A stretch of DNA of 64,000 nt from Mucilaginibacter daejeonensis (GCF_020783335.1 NZ_CP086068.1:2480001-2544000), one strand, 5' to 3'. Shown: positions 1 to 7,738, numbered from the stretch's first letter. Notes: generated by a model from the letters alone, not told the origin. Numbers and translations are program-made.

Positions 1-1
1 A

Positions 2-934
2 GTCCGACTAAAGGTTTTTGGTATCGAAGCGCTTTGGATTGTGGAATGTAAACTTTGGAAAACGTCAGTTCCAAAAGAAAAGGTGTTAACGCTTCAGCAA
101 ATCGTTCAGGACGTGGGCGCTGACCGAGGATTTTTGATGTCCGAGTCTGGTTTTCAATCCGGTACGATCAAAAGTGCCAATTCCTCTAATATTACGCTCA
201 GTTCGCTGAGCGAATTGCAAGATATGGCCGTCGAGGAACTGATCAAACTGCGCTTTAAATCAGTGTCCGTCAGCCTGAATGATTTGACTCATCGTCATTA
301 TGCCTTTATGCCCCAGGATAAGTTTAGTAAAATTCAATCCATGGATATTGTTTTAGAATCATTGGCAGACATGTTGTTGATTCGTACAGAATTATTTAAA
401 GTACATGGCAAACGCTTTCCGGTTTTCCTCGCAGCAGAAACGGTTCATAATGTTAAAGAGTTTGTTGAAGCTGCTGAGCGTATTTTAACAAAAGCTGAGG
501 GCGTCATTCATCAAATTGAGGAACAATACAACCACAATTTAATCACCGGCCGCAAAGTATTAGCGGACACCAAAGACTTAACTGATCAACTCGTTGCACG
601 TGCTAAGGAAATCGCCCAAGCACATATCGCTCCTGAAAAGAAAGATGAACTGAGATTGGGTGGGGTGACGATTATGAAAAAGATTGGCGATGCGATGATT
701 GAACTTCGCGGTTATACAACGAATACCTCTTTTCGCTATTTGCATAATGTCCATCGTGTGTTGATTGATGAACTTTACCTGGATTTATTGAATGAAAACC
801 TGACTGATGCCGACGTAGCCAAAACCGGTAATAATCTGAAAAAAGCTTTTACCGAGTTTGAAAGTTTTTTTCAGCCAATTATTATCCCGCCCGCTCCAAA
901 TACATCTGGATCAGCAAAAAATGATGAGATATAG
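2..934 (+). CDS. Restriction endonuclease, Mrr-like (5' part outside window)
   Basis: The frame is open from base 2 with no start codon before it, so the gene begins outside the window; a GTG at 41 is unlikely to be the true start. Near the left edge the translation contains a Glu-Cys-Lys (ExK) step in IVECKLW. It is followed by GADRGFLMSESGFQSG, which resembles the strand-turn after the ExK of PD-(D/E)XK nucleases of the Mrr type that recognise foreign or modified DNA. The remaining ~250 residues are helical and not recognised. It converges with the SagB-like gene, their 3' ends overlapping by 64 bp. The nuclease assignment rests on this one motif region; the catalytic Asp would lie upstream. 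Confidence 0.6.
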   Translation, partial: VRLKVFGIEALWIVECKLWKTSVPKEKVLTLQQIVQDVGADRGFLMSESGFQSGTIKSANSSNITLSSLSELQDMAVEELIKLRFKSVSVSLNDLTHRHYAFMPQDKFSKIQSMDIVLESLADMLLIRTELFKVHGKRFPVFLAAETVHNVKEFVEAAERILTKAEGVIHQIEEQYNHNLITGRKVLADTKDLTDQLVARAKEIAQAHIAPEKKDELRLGGVTIMKKIGDAMIELRGYTTNTSFRYLHNVHRVLIDELYLDLLNENLTDADVAKTGNNLKKAFTEFESFFQPIIIPPAPNTSGSAKNDEI

Positions 935-1527
935 GGCTCACCTAAACTGCCGATAGGGCAACTGGACAAATTTAAAGCGGTGCAAGTGAGCTGAATACTA
1001 TTGATCAGCGCACCCGCGTCTCTCCAAATCAGAGAGTCAGCATTTTCGTATTTACTATTCGTTCTCTGCGAATGGGCCACAAACCATAACAAAGTACCCC
1101 GTCCAATATTGACAATCTTATTGATATGGATAATAAAGGGCGCAATAACCACTTCGTTCATGATGAGATTTAGGGAATGATCAAATGGATTGTAGTAGTA
1201 AAAATGCTCTCTATGAAACATGGTGGAATTGTACACGATGATGTCAATAGGATGTCTTGCACCCGCAGAGGGAGCGCCGCGGTGCGTAAGGATGTAACCA
1301 TTCTCCTGTAGGTGAAGGTTTTTGACCTTTGCGGTATACCATAATAATTGGCTCAGTTGAGTAAGCATCACCGCGTTGAATTTCCGGGTAGACCTTCTAT
1401 TAGTGATGACCTTGCCAAATGGTATCATAAGTAATGTTTCAGGACAGGATAGCTTGATCCGGTCACCCAGCTGATATTCGTAACCGGTGACTGGTTCTTC
1501 CGTAAGTTTGACGTGTGGATTTTTCAC
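871..1527 (-). CDS. SagB-like nitroreductase-family oxidoreductase
   Basis: A 218-residue member of the FMN nitroreductase fold. RRSTRKF (residues 44-50) is the flavin-phosphate-binding Arg cluster at the start of the family, and APSAGARHP (85-93) is the motif typical of the SagB branch, which oxidises azolines in peptide natural products. The start is GTG, forming a GTGA overlap with the stop of the QueC-like gene, so it is the last gene of the six-gene operon running from about 5040. The C-terminus is short (ends GGIIIG), and the usual distal dehydrogenase helix seems absent. In this context it may reduce or oxidise a modified base or peptide, but that is inference. Confidence 0.75.
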   Translation of the reverse strand: MKNPHVKLTEEPVTGYEYQLGDRIKLSCPETLLMIPFGKVITNRRSTRKFNAVMLTQLSQLLWYTAKVKNLHLQENGYILTHRGAPSAGARHPIDIIVYNSTMFHREHFYYYNPFDHSLNLIMNEVVIAPFIIHINKIVNIGRGTLLWFVAHSQRTNSKYENADSLIWRDAGALINSIQLTCTALNLSSCPIGSLGEPYISSFFADPDVFGAGGIIIG

Positions 1528-2117
1528 CGCTCAGCATTTAAGGTCCTAAAAGTATATTGGTATTTTTGGCAGCCACGGCATTTGCCGCAGGCCACGTCAC
1601 CGGTATGGCAAGAATGTGCCCAATGCAGTAATGAATTAGGAATGCCGGAAATCTGAATAAGCTCGACCGAGGACAACTCGATAGCGGGCGCTACTATCTG
1701 AATATGTCCTTCCTGGTATTGCATCAAATCATTGATCCGCTCGTAAAACCCTGCGGTGCCATCTTTGTGAAAACCGTCCGACTTTACGGAACCGACCATC
1801 AGTTCATCCAGGCCCAAACTAATTCCCTTCATACACGCTAGGGTCACTAGTAACTGGTTGCGATAAGGCCACCATTCAGGAGAAGGTGAACCCACTACGG
1901 CGCTGCCATTGATTAGATCGCCGCTACCCAGGCTGCTACAGTCAATGGTTATGACTTCATGAGTCATACCCAGTTCATGGGCAATGATTCCGCTAACTTC
2001 CAATTCTTTTTTAGCAGCGGCCTGTCCATAATCAAGTGAAATAGCGATATTAGGTCTTTTCCAGTAGGCCAGCGATACGGAATCTAAACCACCCGATAAT
2101 AAAATGGCTTTACGCAT
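1524..2117 (-). CDS. QueC-like ATP-dependent synthase (7-cyano-7-deazaguanine synthase family)
   Basis: The protein opens with the PP-loop SGGLDS (residues 8-13), which adenylates the substrate carboxylate. It ends with a zinc-binding cluster Cys170, Cys177, Cys180, Cys183, the spacing found in QueC. QueC converts 7-carboxy-7-deazaguanine to preQ0. At 197 residues it is shorter than housekeeping QueC (about 220-230) and no QueD, QueE or FolE is nearby, so a queuosine role is unlikely. The ATG at 2117 sits inside the end of the kinase/transferase gene (8-base overlap), implying coupled translation. QueC-like proteins are known in anti-phage operons (QatC; type IV CBASS), which fits the glycosylase-like neighbour. 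Confidence 0.85.
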   Translation of the reverse strand: MRKAILLSGGLDSVSLAYWKRPNIAISLDYGQAAAKKELEVSGIIAHELGMTHEVITIDCSSLGSGDLINGSAVVGSPSPEWWPYRNQLLVTLACMKGISLGLDELMVGSVKSDGFHKDGTAGFYERINDLMQYQEGHIQIVAPAIELSSVELIQISGIPNSLLHWAHSCHTGDVACGKCRGCQKYQYTFRTLNAER

Positions 2118-3327
2118 CAATTTTAGCGAGCGCCCAAAGGCTTTTGTAAAGTGCCGTGGTTAAGTCTTTTTCTATCGTGCAAGCAGTGCCCTCCAGCATC
2201 TTGATACTTTCCGAGGTTTCGTTCTCTACATAGCCAATGACCGTACATTCTTTAGCAACAGCGAAACCGATTTCAAATAAAGTTCCCGAATCAAGGCCAT
2301 CGAGGACAGCAAGCACCACTTTCGACTCGTTTAGACCCTTGATATCCAGTGGCACCACGGTGGAAGCCTCGCCGAGGCCGACGTGATGCCAGGGCGAAAA
2401 TACTTTGATGTTCATTGAACGTAAACACTGGTAGATTTCATTAATAAGCCAGCGTTCGGAAAACGTAAAAAATGGACCCGCTAAATACAACTGCGCATCA
2501 GGATACGCTTCAATTAAAAACGGCTTGATCTCTGGGTCACTTTCGAATGACAAGAAATTAAAATTGCGCGTATTGCAATAAACCGCAGTATCCCAGGAGG
2601 CATTTCTTGCTGCCATAATCGGGTCGTCTGACAGTTCCCAGTGATGGGCAAAAGACGCTGCGAAAACATCTCCAGACCCAATTGGCCAAATATTTTTTGT
2701 TTCATAAACGGGAATGACTTGCTCTTGGCCATTGATCGTCTTTACCAAAGCACCCTTCGCACCCATTTTGAGCACCACGACTTCTGCTCCCTCTTTTTCA
2801 AAGAAGAAATCCTGTATTGCTTGAATGTCGCCGTTATGAGCCCCGGTCATCCTTCTGGCTTCCGCGATGTTCACGACGATAGCCAATCGTTTAGCGGTGG
2901 AACCGGTAACCGAAAACAAAATCGGATGTACAGGCGATTGTGGATCGTAAATGACTTTATTACCGCAAACCACGCCGTTCCCTTCAATCATGCCATAATA
3001 TAGAATCACCTCGCCGTTGATCGTCATTACATTTCCTTGGCTATTGAGGGTGTCAGGTCGAGGGACAATCAAAGGGTCGGCCATCGGGTAGTCGTAACGG
3101 AATTGGACCAGATGCGGAGTTGGGTATACCGTATATTGAAAGTTAATTTCCTCGGCTAATTGAGTAAGGTATTCTCCTGTACGACTATTGCCAAAGGTGT
3201 GATATTGGATTTTTTGATCGGGACGCAGCCGTGACAATGCCCAACAGGCCCTTAAGCCTGATCCAAATGTCTTGTCCCATCTTGGTTCAAAACAGTATTC
3301 GTCGTAAGTGCCGCCAACAACAATCAT
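2110..3327 (-). CDS. Fusion of PfkB-family kinase and nucleoside 2-deoxyribosyltransferase
   Basis: Two domains are visible in 405 residues. Residues 1-265 follow the ribokinase/PfkB pattern, ending in WPIGSGDVFAASF (214-226) with the GxGD anion-hole and catalytic Asp of PfkB kinases. Residues 278-370 follow the nucleoside 2-deoxyribosyltransferase pattern: YLAGPFF at 281-287, an Asp around 329, and GTLFEIGFA at 348-356 containing the nucleophile-type Glu352. Such transferases exchange or hydrolyse the N-glycosidic bond of nucleosides. The fusion suggests a sugar-nucleobase substrate processed in two steps. The start ATG overlaps the stop of the 111-residue gene by one base (TAATG), so the pair is translationally coupled. 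Confidence 0.82.
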   Translation of the reverse strand: MIVVGGTYDEYCFEPRWDKTFGSGLRACWALSRLRPDQKIQYHTFGNSRTGEYLTQLAEEINFQYTVYPTPHLVQFRYDYPMADPLIVPRPDTLNSQGNVMTINGEVILYYGMIEGNGVVCGNKVIYDPQSPVHPILFSVTGSTAKRLAIVVNIAEARRMTGAHNGDIQAIQDFFFEKEGAEVVVLKMGAKGALVKTINGQEQVIPVYETKNIWPIGSGDVFAASFAHHWELSDDPIMAARNASWDTAVYCNTRNFNFLSFESDPEIKPFLIEAYPDAQLYLAGPFFTFSERWLINEIYQCLRSMNIKVFSPWHHVGLGEASTVVPLDIKGLNESKVVLAVLDGLDSGTLFEIGFAVAKECTVIGYVENETSESIKMLEGTACTIEKDLTTALYKSLWALAKIDA

Positions 3328-3662
3328 TACGCAAAAATTAACAATTCACACGATCCGCCCACCAAAGAGGTGATACGACCCTGATAATCATATCCGGCAT
3401 TGATACAGTAAAGGAGGTCTGCTGTCGTCGCGCTGGATGAAAGTACACTTCCAACTAATTGTCCGGTTGCCGTAAATGCCTGAACCGGGCCTGTGGCACT
3501 TCGTAAATTTATCGTTAGAATATCTCCGACCTTCAAGGTTACTAAAACAGCCGCGCTGGGAGACATGATGGTCCCCCTTCCGGTTAGCGTAGTACAGTTA
3601 GGCGGGGTATTGACACTGTTATCATCTGACGAAGTATCGAAATCGTTGTTGTTTCCTGACAT
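3327..3662 (-). CDS. Small orphan protein of the QueC-like operon, possible modification substrate
   Basis: A 111-residue protein that I do not recognise. The first ~25 residues are polar and disordered (MSGNNNDFDTSSDDN) and are followed by a compact beta-rich domain with the pattern VGDILTINL, GQLVGSVL, LLYCINAGYDYQGRI and a C-terminal GGSCELLIFA. The final Cys is in GGSC. It has no signal peptide or membrane segment. It starts 10 bases after the glycosylase-like gene and is coupled to the kinase/transferase gene. Being the only non-enzymatic member of the operon, with a flexible N-terminus, it is the natural candidate for the target that the QueC-like and SagB-like enzymes modify. That role is inference only. 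Confidence 0.7.
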   Translation of the reverse strand: MSGNNNDFDTSSDDNSVNTPPNCTTLTGRGTIMSPSAAVLVTLKVGDILTINLRSATGPVQAFTATGQLVGSVLSSSATTADLLYCINAGYDYQGRITSLVGGSCELLIFA

Positions 3663-3672
3663 GATAATTGGC

Positions 3673-4449
3673 TTAGTTGATGTGCTTTAACGCATTCAAT
3701 GCTAATCTATTAGTTTTTTTCATGAAATCCCAAATAATTGCATCCATAATAGCAGATGATACTTCCAAAGCATCACAAAATGAGAGGTATTGCTGCTCTA
3801 AATCCAAATAATATTTAGTCAAATCATATTCTTTCTGATAGAAACCGGCTAACAACCCAGCTCTTAAAATATGAATGTCCAGTATCGCTACCCGCTCACT
3901 GTCCAGCCAGTTCCGCGTGATCCATGATGCTGTTTTCAGGCCAATACCATCAACTGTTAATAGCCAGTTTCGTAATTCCAGGTCACTGTGTTGTGGAATG
4001 TTATCCAGGTCATTTCGATTCAGTAGTTTGAAAATGTATTTGCTCTTTTGATTATAAAACCGGTAGGTAATCGTTCTGCCATCCGTTAATTCAAATGGTC
4101 GAACTAGAGCCTGGTATAATTCCAATTGAGTAACTTTAGGCTTGATCAATTTTTTAGTTCTGAGTCGTTCAAATGCCGCCAAGCCGACCTCGGATGGCAT
4201 CCCAAAACCTCCGAGCAAGCACACGACGATCTCTTCCAAAATGTTATTTCCCAGTTTGTATAACTTCCTTGGTTCGCGACGCTGCATATATGTCATATAT
4301 TGAATCTTCCAAAAGGCCGGAGTATAAAACTGTGCACAGTCACCCCATTTAACACCGGGCATCAATTCATGATCCTCATGCGGAAGCTGTCGAGCGGCAT
4401 CACATAATAGCTGCCATGCCTGATCTTGCTGATTTCTTATAGTTTTCAT
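3673..4449 (-). CDS. OGG-fold DNA glycosylase-like protein (HhH-GPD)
   Basis: A 258-residue protein with a helix-hairpin-helix, LLTVDGIGLKTAS, at residues 163-175. Lys172 is in the position of the OGG1 Schiff-base lysine and Asp191 (ILDIHILRA) in the position of the catalytic aspartate. These are the two diagnostic residues of bifunctional 8-oxoguanine glycosylase/lyases. The N-terminal half does not look like OGG1, so the substrate may be a nucleobase conjugate or nucleotide signal rather than oxidised DNA. OGG-fold proteins of this kind occur beside QueC-like proteins in type IV CBASS operons. It shares a 4-base overlap with the upstream regulator gene, so it is the second gene of the operon. 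Confidence 0.8.
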   Translation of the reverse strand: MKTIRNQQDQAWQLLCDAARQLPHEDHELMPGVKWGDCAQFYTPAFWKIQYMTYMQRREPRKLYKLGNNILEEIVVCLLGGFGMPSEVGLAAFERLRTKKLIKPKVTQLELYQALVRPFELTDGRTITYRFYNQKSKYIFKLLNRNDLDNIPQHSDLELRNWLLTVDGIGLKTASWITRNWLDSERVAILDIHILRAGLLAGFYQKEYDLTKYYLDLEQQYLSFCDALEVSSAIMDAIIWDFMKKTNRLALNALKHIN

Positions 4450-5042
4450 ATTGTTTGTTCTTTATAGAGCTTATGTAATAAATTATATATCCAGCCTGCA
4501 GCTAGTTGCAAGTCTTTTGACCATATGTCCTGATCAACCGATTTGATTTTTTCGACGATGTGTGTTATAATACTTGCATTAACCTTTTCCTTGCCGAGTT
4601 CATCCAAGGCGAGTATCAAAAGCCCGCTGGTAGAGTCTGAAAGAGCGAGTTTCTTAGCCGTTGTAGACTTAAAAATCAACCGCTGGCTGCCAAGTTGTAT
4701 ACTACGTGGCTCACCATCTGTTAAATAGATCAACTCATTAGGCTCAACCGACGTCATTCCCAATTTATAAAGGGCAAAGTGGCCAGCCGGCCTGATCCTG
4801 ACCCGCTCTTTCTTTGCAATCGCCTTCGCTATTATTTCAGGAGCAGGCACGGCGAAATTTTTGCCTCCTTTTAAATAAATTCCATGACCCAATCGCTCCA
4901 GTTGTTTCTCCTTAGCATGGCGGCTTAAACTCATTTTAATCGCATCCTCACTGCCTAAGCCACGGAAATCTATGGGAAACACCAATTCACCCGCTTTCAG
5001 CCGGCTGATTCTTCGAGCAATTTGTTGATGAGTCGAGTTCAA
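4446..5042 (-). CDS. AbiEi-like / DUF6088 family transcriptional regulator
   Basis: The protein shows the AbiEi-antitoxin pattern: a winged-helix start (GELVFPIDFRGLGSEDAIKMSLSRHAKEKQLERLGHGIYL), then a longer C-terminal domain. Open frame extends upstream to 5126, but homologous families begin about 15 residues before the GxVFxxxDF motif, which points to the TTG at 5042. The upstream codons overlap the likely promoter. It is the first gene of the operon and overlaps the glycosylase-like gene by 4 bases. Such proteins usually repress their own operon, so it may keep the system silent until needed; no AbiEii toxin is present. The start choice is uncertain. Confidence 0.65.
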   Translation of the reverse strand: MNSTHQQIARRISRLKAGELVFPIDFRGLGSEDAIKMSLSRHAKEKQLERLGHGIYLKGGKNFAVPAPEIIAKAIAKKERVRIRPAGHFALYKLGMTSVEPNELIYLTDGEPRSIQLGSQRLIFKSTTAKKLALSDSTSGLLILALDELGKEKVNASIITHIVEKIKSVDQDIWSKDLQLAAGWIYNLLHKLYKEQTI

Positions 5043-5061
5043 ATTGTTACAAATATATCTA

Positions 5062-5090
5062 AAAAGGTAACATATAATTAACCTAAACAA
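5062..5090 (-). promoter_or_regulatory. Possible promoter of the QueC-like operon
   Basis: On the minus strand a TTG at 5090-5088 is followed after 18 bases by TACCTTTT (5069-5062), close to the Bacteroidetes -33 TTG / -7 TAnnTTTG pattern. A second box, TATATTTG, lies at 5057-5050 immediately before the TTG start codon. Either would give a very short leader. Confidence 0.35.
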
Positions 5091-5276
5091 TGTGATTTTA
5101 CACCACTGTTTATCTCGTAACCGCAAACTTATCGAAGGTTCAGTTTCTACAGATTACTGTAGCTTTAACTGGAAATACAACTTTAATATCTGAATACAAA
5201 ATACCCTACCTCGTACATGAGGTGTGATAAATTTATTTTGACATTCATCACATTTGCTGTCGCTAAATTTTAAGCT

Positions 5277-5606
5277 ATGGCAAATCATAATGAAATCCAA
5301 CATGACTTTCCTAAAGTAAACCGTGATCAGTTGATCACGGTTCAGGACTTGCTCGACTTTAAGCAACAGCTTATCCTTGACATCAAGAAGCTACTCAAAG
5401 AACAATCCGGCCAGCCGGGCCACCAGTGGCTGAAAGCTTTTGAGATCAAAAAAATGCTTCGGCTATCTGAGAGCAAATTGCAATATCTTCGGGATAAGGG
5501 CCTGATACCTTTTAAAAAATTAGGTGGTATCACTTACTATAATTCCGAGGAAATTGAAAAGCTGATGGCTTCCGGCAAGTTGAACGATCAGATGAAGATG
5601 GCATGA
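5277..5606 (+). CDS. Helix-turn-helix DNA-binding protein of the conjugative element
   Basis: A 109-residue protein. After a polar N-terminus and a helix (LLDFKQQLILDIKKLLKEQ) it carries a MerR/excisionase-type winged helix: WLKAFEIKKMLRLSESKLQYLRDKGLIPFKKLGGITYYNSEEIEKLM (about 51-97). Proteins like this sit at the start of mobilisation modules in Bacteroidetes conjugative transposons and are thought to control excision or mob expression. It is the first plus-strand gene of the element and overlaps the next gene by 4 bases. A near-perfect palindrome lies within its own first 22 codons, suggesting autoregulation. No integrase gene is visible nearby. Confidence 0.75.
   Translation: MANHNEIQHDFPKVNRDQLITVQDLLDFKQQLILDIKKLLKEQSGQPGHQWLKAFEIKKMLRLSESKLQYLRDKGLIPFKKLGGITYYNSEEIEKLMASGKLNDQMKMA
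5319..5342. promoter_or_regulatory. 24-bp palindrome inside the HTH gene, candidate operator
   Basis: Two 11-base arms, AACCGTGATCA (5319-5329) and TGATCACGGTT (5332-5342), are exact inverted repeats around GT. They fall in codons 15-22 of the helix-turn-helix gene, so the palindrome is retained despite coding constraint. It could be the autoregulatory site of that protein; it lacks a T-run so it is not a terminator. Confidence 0.5.
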
Positions 5607-5923
5607 AACGGAAGGCCAAACGCACTGTGCCGAATCTGCCGAATGAGGTCAGGAAAAGCAGCAAACATACCCTGCAAATTCACGACGGCATGGGGACGAC
5701 CATGCCACCTGACAAGGACGTTTTGCTGATCTATTTTGATCAAAAAGGCGAAGGTGAATTGGCTGACCAGTTCTTCAACGAGCAGAATGCTCGCGGGTGG
5801 ACGACTCCCACCGGTGGCATCATTTACAACTGGAAAGTATGTGCAGCTGAGTGGATTTACAACCATCGGCAAGAACTGAAACGTAGGTTGAGGCAGTCAC
5901 CATTTTACAGTGAATCTTTTTAA
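5603..5923 (+). CDS. Hypothetical protein of the mobilisation region
   Basis: A 106-residue soluble protein, rich in Lys/Arg at both ends (MKRKAKR at the start; RQELKRRLRQ near the end), with no recognised motif. The middle is VLLIYFDQKGEGELADQFFNEQNARGW followed by a Trp-containing TGGIIYNWKVCAAEWIY. It overlaps the preceding regulator by four bases and precedes the candidate oriT, so it belongs to the element's mobilisation operon. The basic ends would suit nucleic-acid binding, but no function can be assigned. Confidence 0.6.
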   Translation: MKRKAKRTVPNLPNEVRKSSKHTLQIHDGMGTTMPPDKDVLLIYFDQKGEGELADQFFNEQNARGWTTPTGGIIYNWKVCAAEWIYNHRQELKRRLRQSPFYSESF

Positions 5924-5991
5924 GTAATGATGTTAACCAAATCCGAATCGAGGACATTGCAAAAGGATGAGATTGCATTTTTGAGCAATCA

Positions 5992-6026
5992 GCAAGATAA
6001 ACCGTTGTCGGACAACGGAATCTTGC
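5992..6026 (+). other. Candidate origin of transfer (oriT)
   Basis: A nested inverted repeat lies just upstream of the relaxase genes. Outer arms are GCAAGAT (5992-5998) and ATCTTGC (6020-6026); inner arms are CCGTTGT (6002-6008) and ACAACGG (6012-6018) with a CGG loop. It is followed by a run of six C residues. A second hairpin with AAATCC/GGATTT arms lies at about 6059-6081. Position and structure match relaxase-recognised oriT regions; the nick site cannot be fixed from sequence alone. Confidence 0.5.
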
Positions 6027-6096
6027 CCCCCTTCCAAAGTCAGTCCGGGGACATTCCAAAAATCCTCCGAAGTCGGATTTTTAGATGATGTGAGTT

Positions 6097-6519
6097 ATGG
6101 AAATTGAAGAAGAAAACAGGTTACGAAAGATTACCACGAGGTTTAAACCCGGTGAATATTTACTGATCGACAGGCGGTTTAAAAAAACACGCCTCCGCAA
6201 GATGAGCGAGTACATCAGATGCGTTTTGCTGGAGAAACCGATCACCGTGAACTACCGTGATAAGTCTATGGATGAGATGCTCGAAGAGCTGGCTTTACTG
6301 CGCCGGGAGCTCAATGCCATCGGTAATAATCTGAACCAGGCAGTCCGTCAGATCAACGCTGCACATGGTTCCGCAGATAACCGTTTATGGCTGTCGCTTA
6401 TGTCTATAATCGGGTCCAAAGTTGATCCTGCCATCGCCCAGATCAAAGACCGCATGCAAAACTTTTCAGAACTATGGTCGCAAAAATTAAAACCGGACGA
6501 AGCATCCTCGGGGCAATAA
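6097..6519 (+). CDS. MobC-like relaxosome accessory protein
   Basis: A 140-residue protein of the bacterial mobilisation (MobC) pattern. It has a basic ribbon-helix-helix-like N-terminus (RLRKITTRFKPGEYLLIDRRFKKTRLRKMSEYIRCVLL), then the signature helix ELALLRRELNAIGNNLNQAVRQINAA (about 68-93) found in MobC proteins that help the relaxase melt oriT. It starts about 70 bases after the candidate oriT and its 3' end overlaps the relaxase gene by 46 bases, typical of the mob gene pairs in Bacteroidetes. The C-terminal helix may contact the relaxase. Confidence 0.8.
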   Translation: MEIEEENRLRKITTRFKPGEYLLIDRRFKKTRLRKMSEYIRCVLLEKPITVNYRDKSMDEMLEELALLRRELNAIGNNLNQAVRQINAAHGSADNRLWLSLMSIIGSKVDPAIAQIKDRMQNFSELWSQKLKPDEASSGQ

Positions 6520-7727
6520 ATTACAATGAGCATAAGGTGCGTTTAGGCAAGGCTGAATTGATCCTGGCACAGGGTTATTTGAAGGAGCCGCTTGACCTGT
6601 CTTTCAGTGACAAGGTGAACCGGTTGACTGACCTGACAAAACGGAATGAGCGCACACAGGTCAATGCCTTACACGTGTCATTGAATTTTGCTGTTAGCGA
6701 AAGATTAGACAAATGGACACTTCAGCAAATTGCCGATGAATACATGGAAGGCTTAGGATTTGGCATGCAACCGTACCTTGTGTATCAGCATTACGATGCC
6801 GGGCATCCTCACCTGCATTTGGTATCTACCAACATTAAACCGGATGGTGAAAGGATCAGCTTTCATTTGCTGGCTAATAAAGCCTCTGAGCAGTCGCGAA
6901 AGCAGGTAGAGCTAAATTATGGATTAGTCAAGGCAGAAGATCAAGGCAAAGCACAACATAACATAAAATCTCTATCCCTGGAACAAGTAGCTTACGGGAA
7001 ATCAGAAACTAAGCAGGCCATCACTAATGTCGTAAGTGAGGTATTGCGAACATACAAGTTTACCAGTATCCCGGAATTCAACGCGGTTCTAAACGCCTTT
7101 AACGTGACGGCTGACCGGGGTTCAAAAGAATCCAGGATGTATGAGAAAAACGGGTTGGTATACTGGGCACTGGATGGTAAAGGCAGCAAGATCGGCGTTC
7201 CCATCAAGGCTAGCAGTATCTACGGTAAACCAACGTTAAAAACCTTGGAAGGACGTTTTGCTTTAAATGAGGTGCTACGCAAATCATTTAAAGAGCAGAT
7301 AAAGCATACGATTGATAATCTGCTAAGTAAACCGTTTGGTAAAACCGAGTTTCAGTTAAAGCTTAAGGAACAGAATATTGAAGCCATTTTCCGGCACAGT
7401 GAGGATGGCCGGTTGTATGGGGTAACCTTTGTCGATCACAGCGCAAAAGCTGTCTTTAATGGCAGTGACTTAGGTAAAAGCTACAGTGCCAACAGCCTTT
7501 CCCAAATTTTCGCACAATCAACGGAAAGCACTAAACCAGGCCAAAGCGCAGATCCATCCGGCATTTATCATTTTCCTGATAATACTGGAATAACGGGTAA
7601 TAACAACTTCAACAGTGGCGGTGCATTCCTAGAAGCCTTATACCAGGACGAAAAACAAGATATGGCAGCCATCAGCAGGCTACAGCAAAGAAAGCGCAAG
7701 AAAAAACGCAGAGGGCATTCACTTTAA
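6474..7727 (+). CDS. MOBP-type relaxase / mobilisation nuclease
   Basis: A 417-residue relaxase. The N-terminus IKTGRSILGAINYNE is the conserved start of Bacteroidetes relaxases, where the Tyr in INYNE is a candidate nicking tyrosine. The metal-binding three-histidine motif is visible as HYDAGHPHLHLVSTNI (about 105-120). The C-terminal half contains a second basic region and ends in KRKKKRR. It nicks oriT and pilots the transferred strand. It overlaps the MobC-like gene upstream and is followed 11 bases later by traG, the order expected of the element. It looks intact. Confidence 0.88.
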   Translation: MVAKIKTGRSILGAINYNEHKVRLGKAELILAQGYLKEPLDLSFSDKVNRLTDLTKRNERTQVNALHVSLNFAVSERLDKWTLQQIADEYMEGLGFGMQPYLVYQHYDAGHPHLHLVSTNIKPDGERISFHLLANKASEQSRKQVELNYGLVKAEDQGKAQHNIKSLSLEQVAYGKSETKQAITNVVSEVLRTYKFTSIPEFNAVLNAFNVTADRGSKESRMYEKNGLVYWALDGKGSKIGVPIKASSIYGKPTLKTLEGRFALNEVLRKSFKEQIKHTIDNLLSKPFGKTEFQLKLKEQNIEAIFRHSEDGRLYGVTFVDHSAKAVFNGSDLGKSYSANSLSQIFAQSTESTKPGQSADPSGIYHFPDNTGITGNNNFNSGGAFLEALYQDEKQDMAAISRLQQRKRKKKRRGHSL

Positions 7728-7738
7728 ATTTTACAGTC

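Noticed and set aside
1524-2117. Queuosine biosynthesis
   Set aside because: Only a QueC-like gene is present; no QueD, QueE, QueF, FolE or Tgt nearby, and the operon partners are unrelated to tRNA modification.
2641-3003. Plus-strand open frame of 120 codons opposite the kinase/transferase gene
   Set aside because: It lies wholly inside a well-supported gene on the other strand and has no domain-like pattern.
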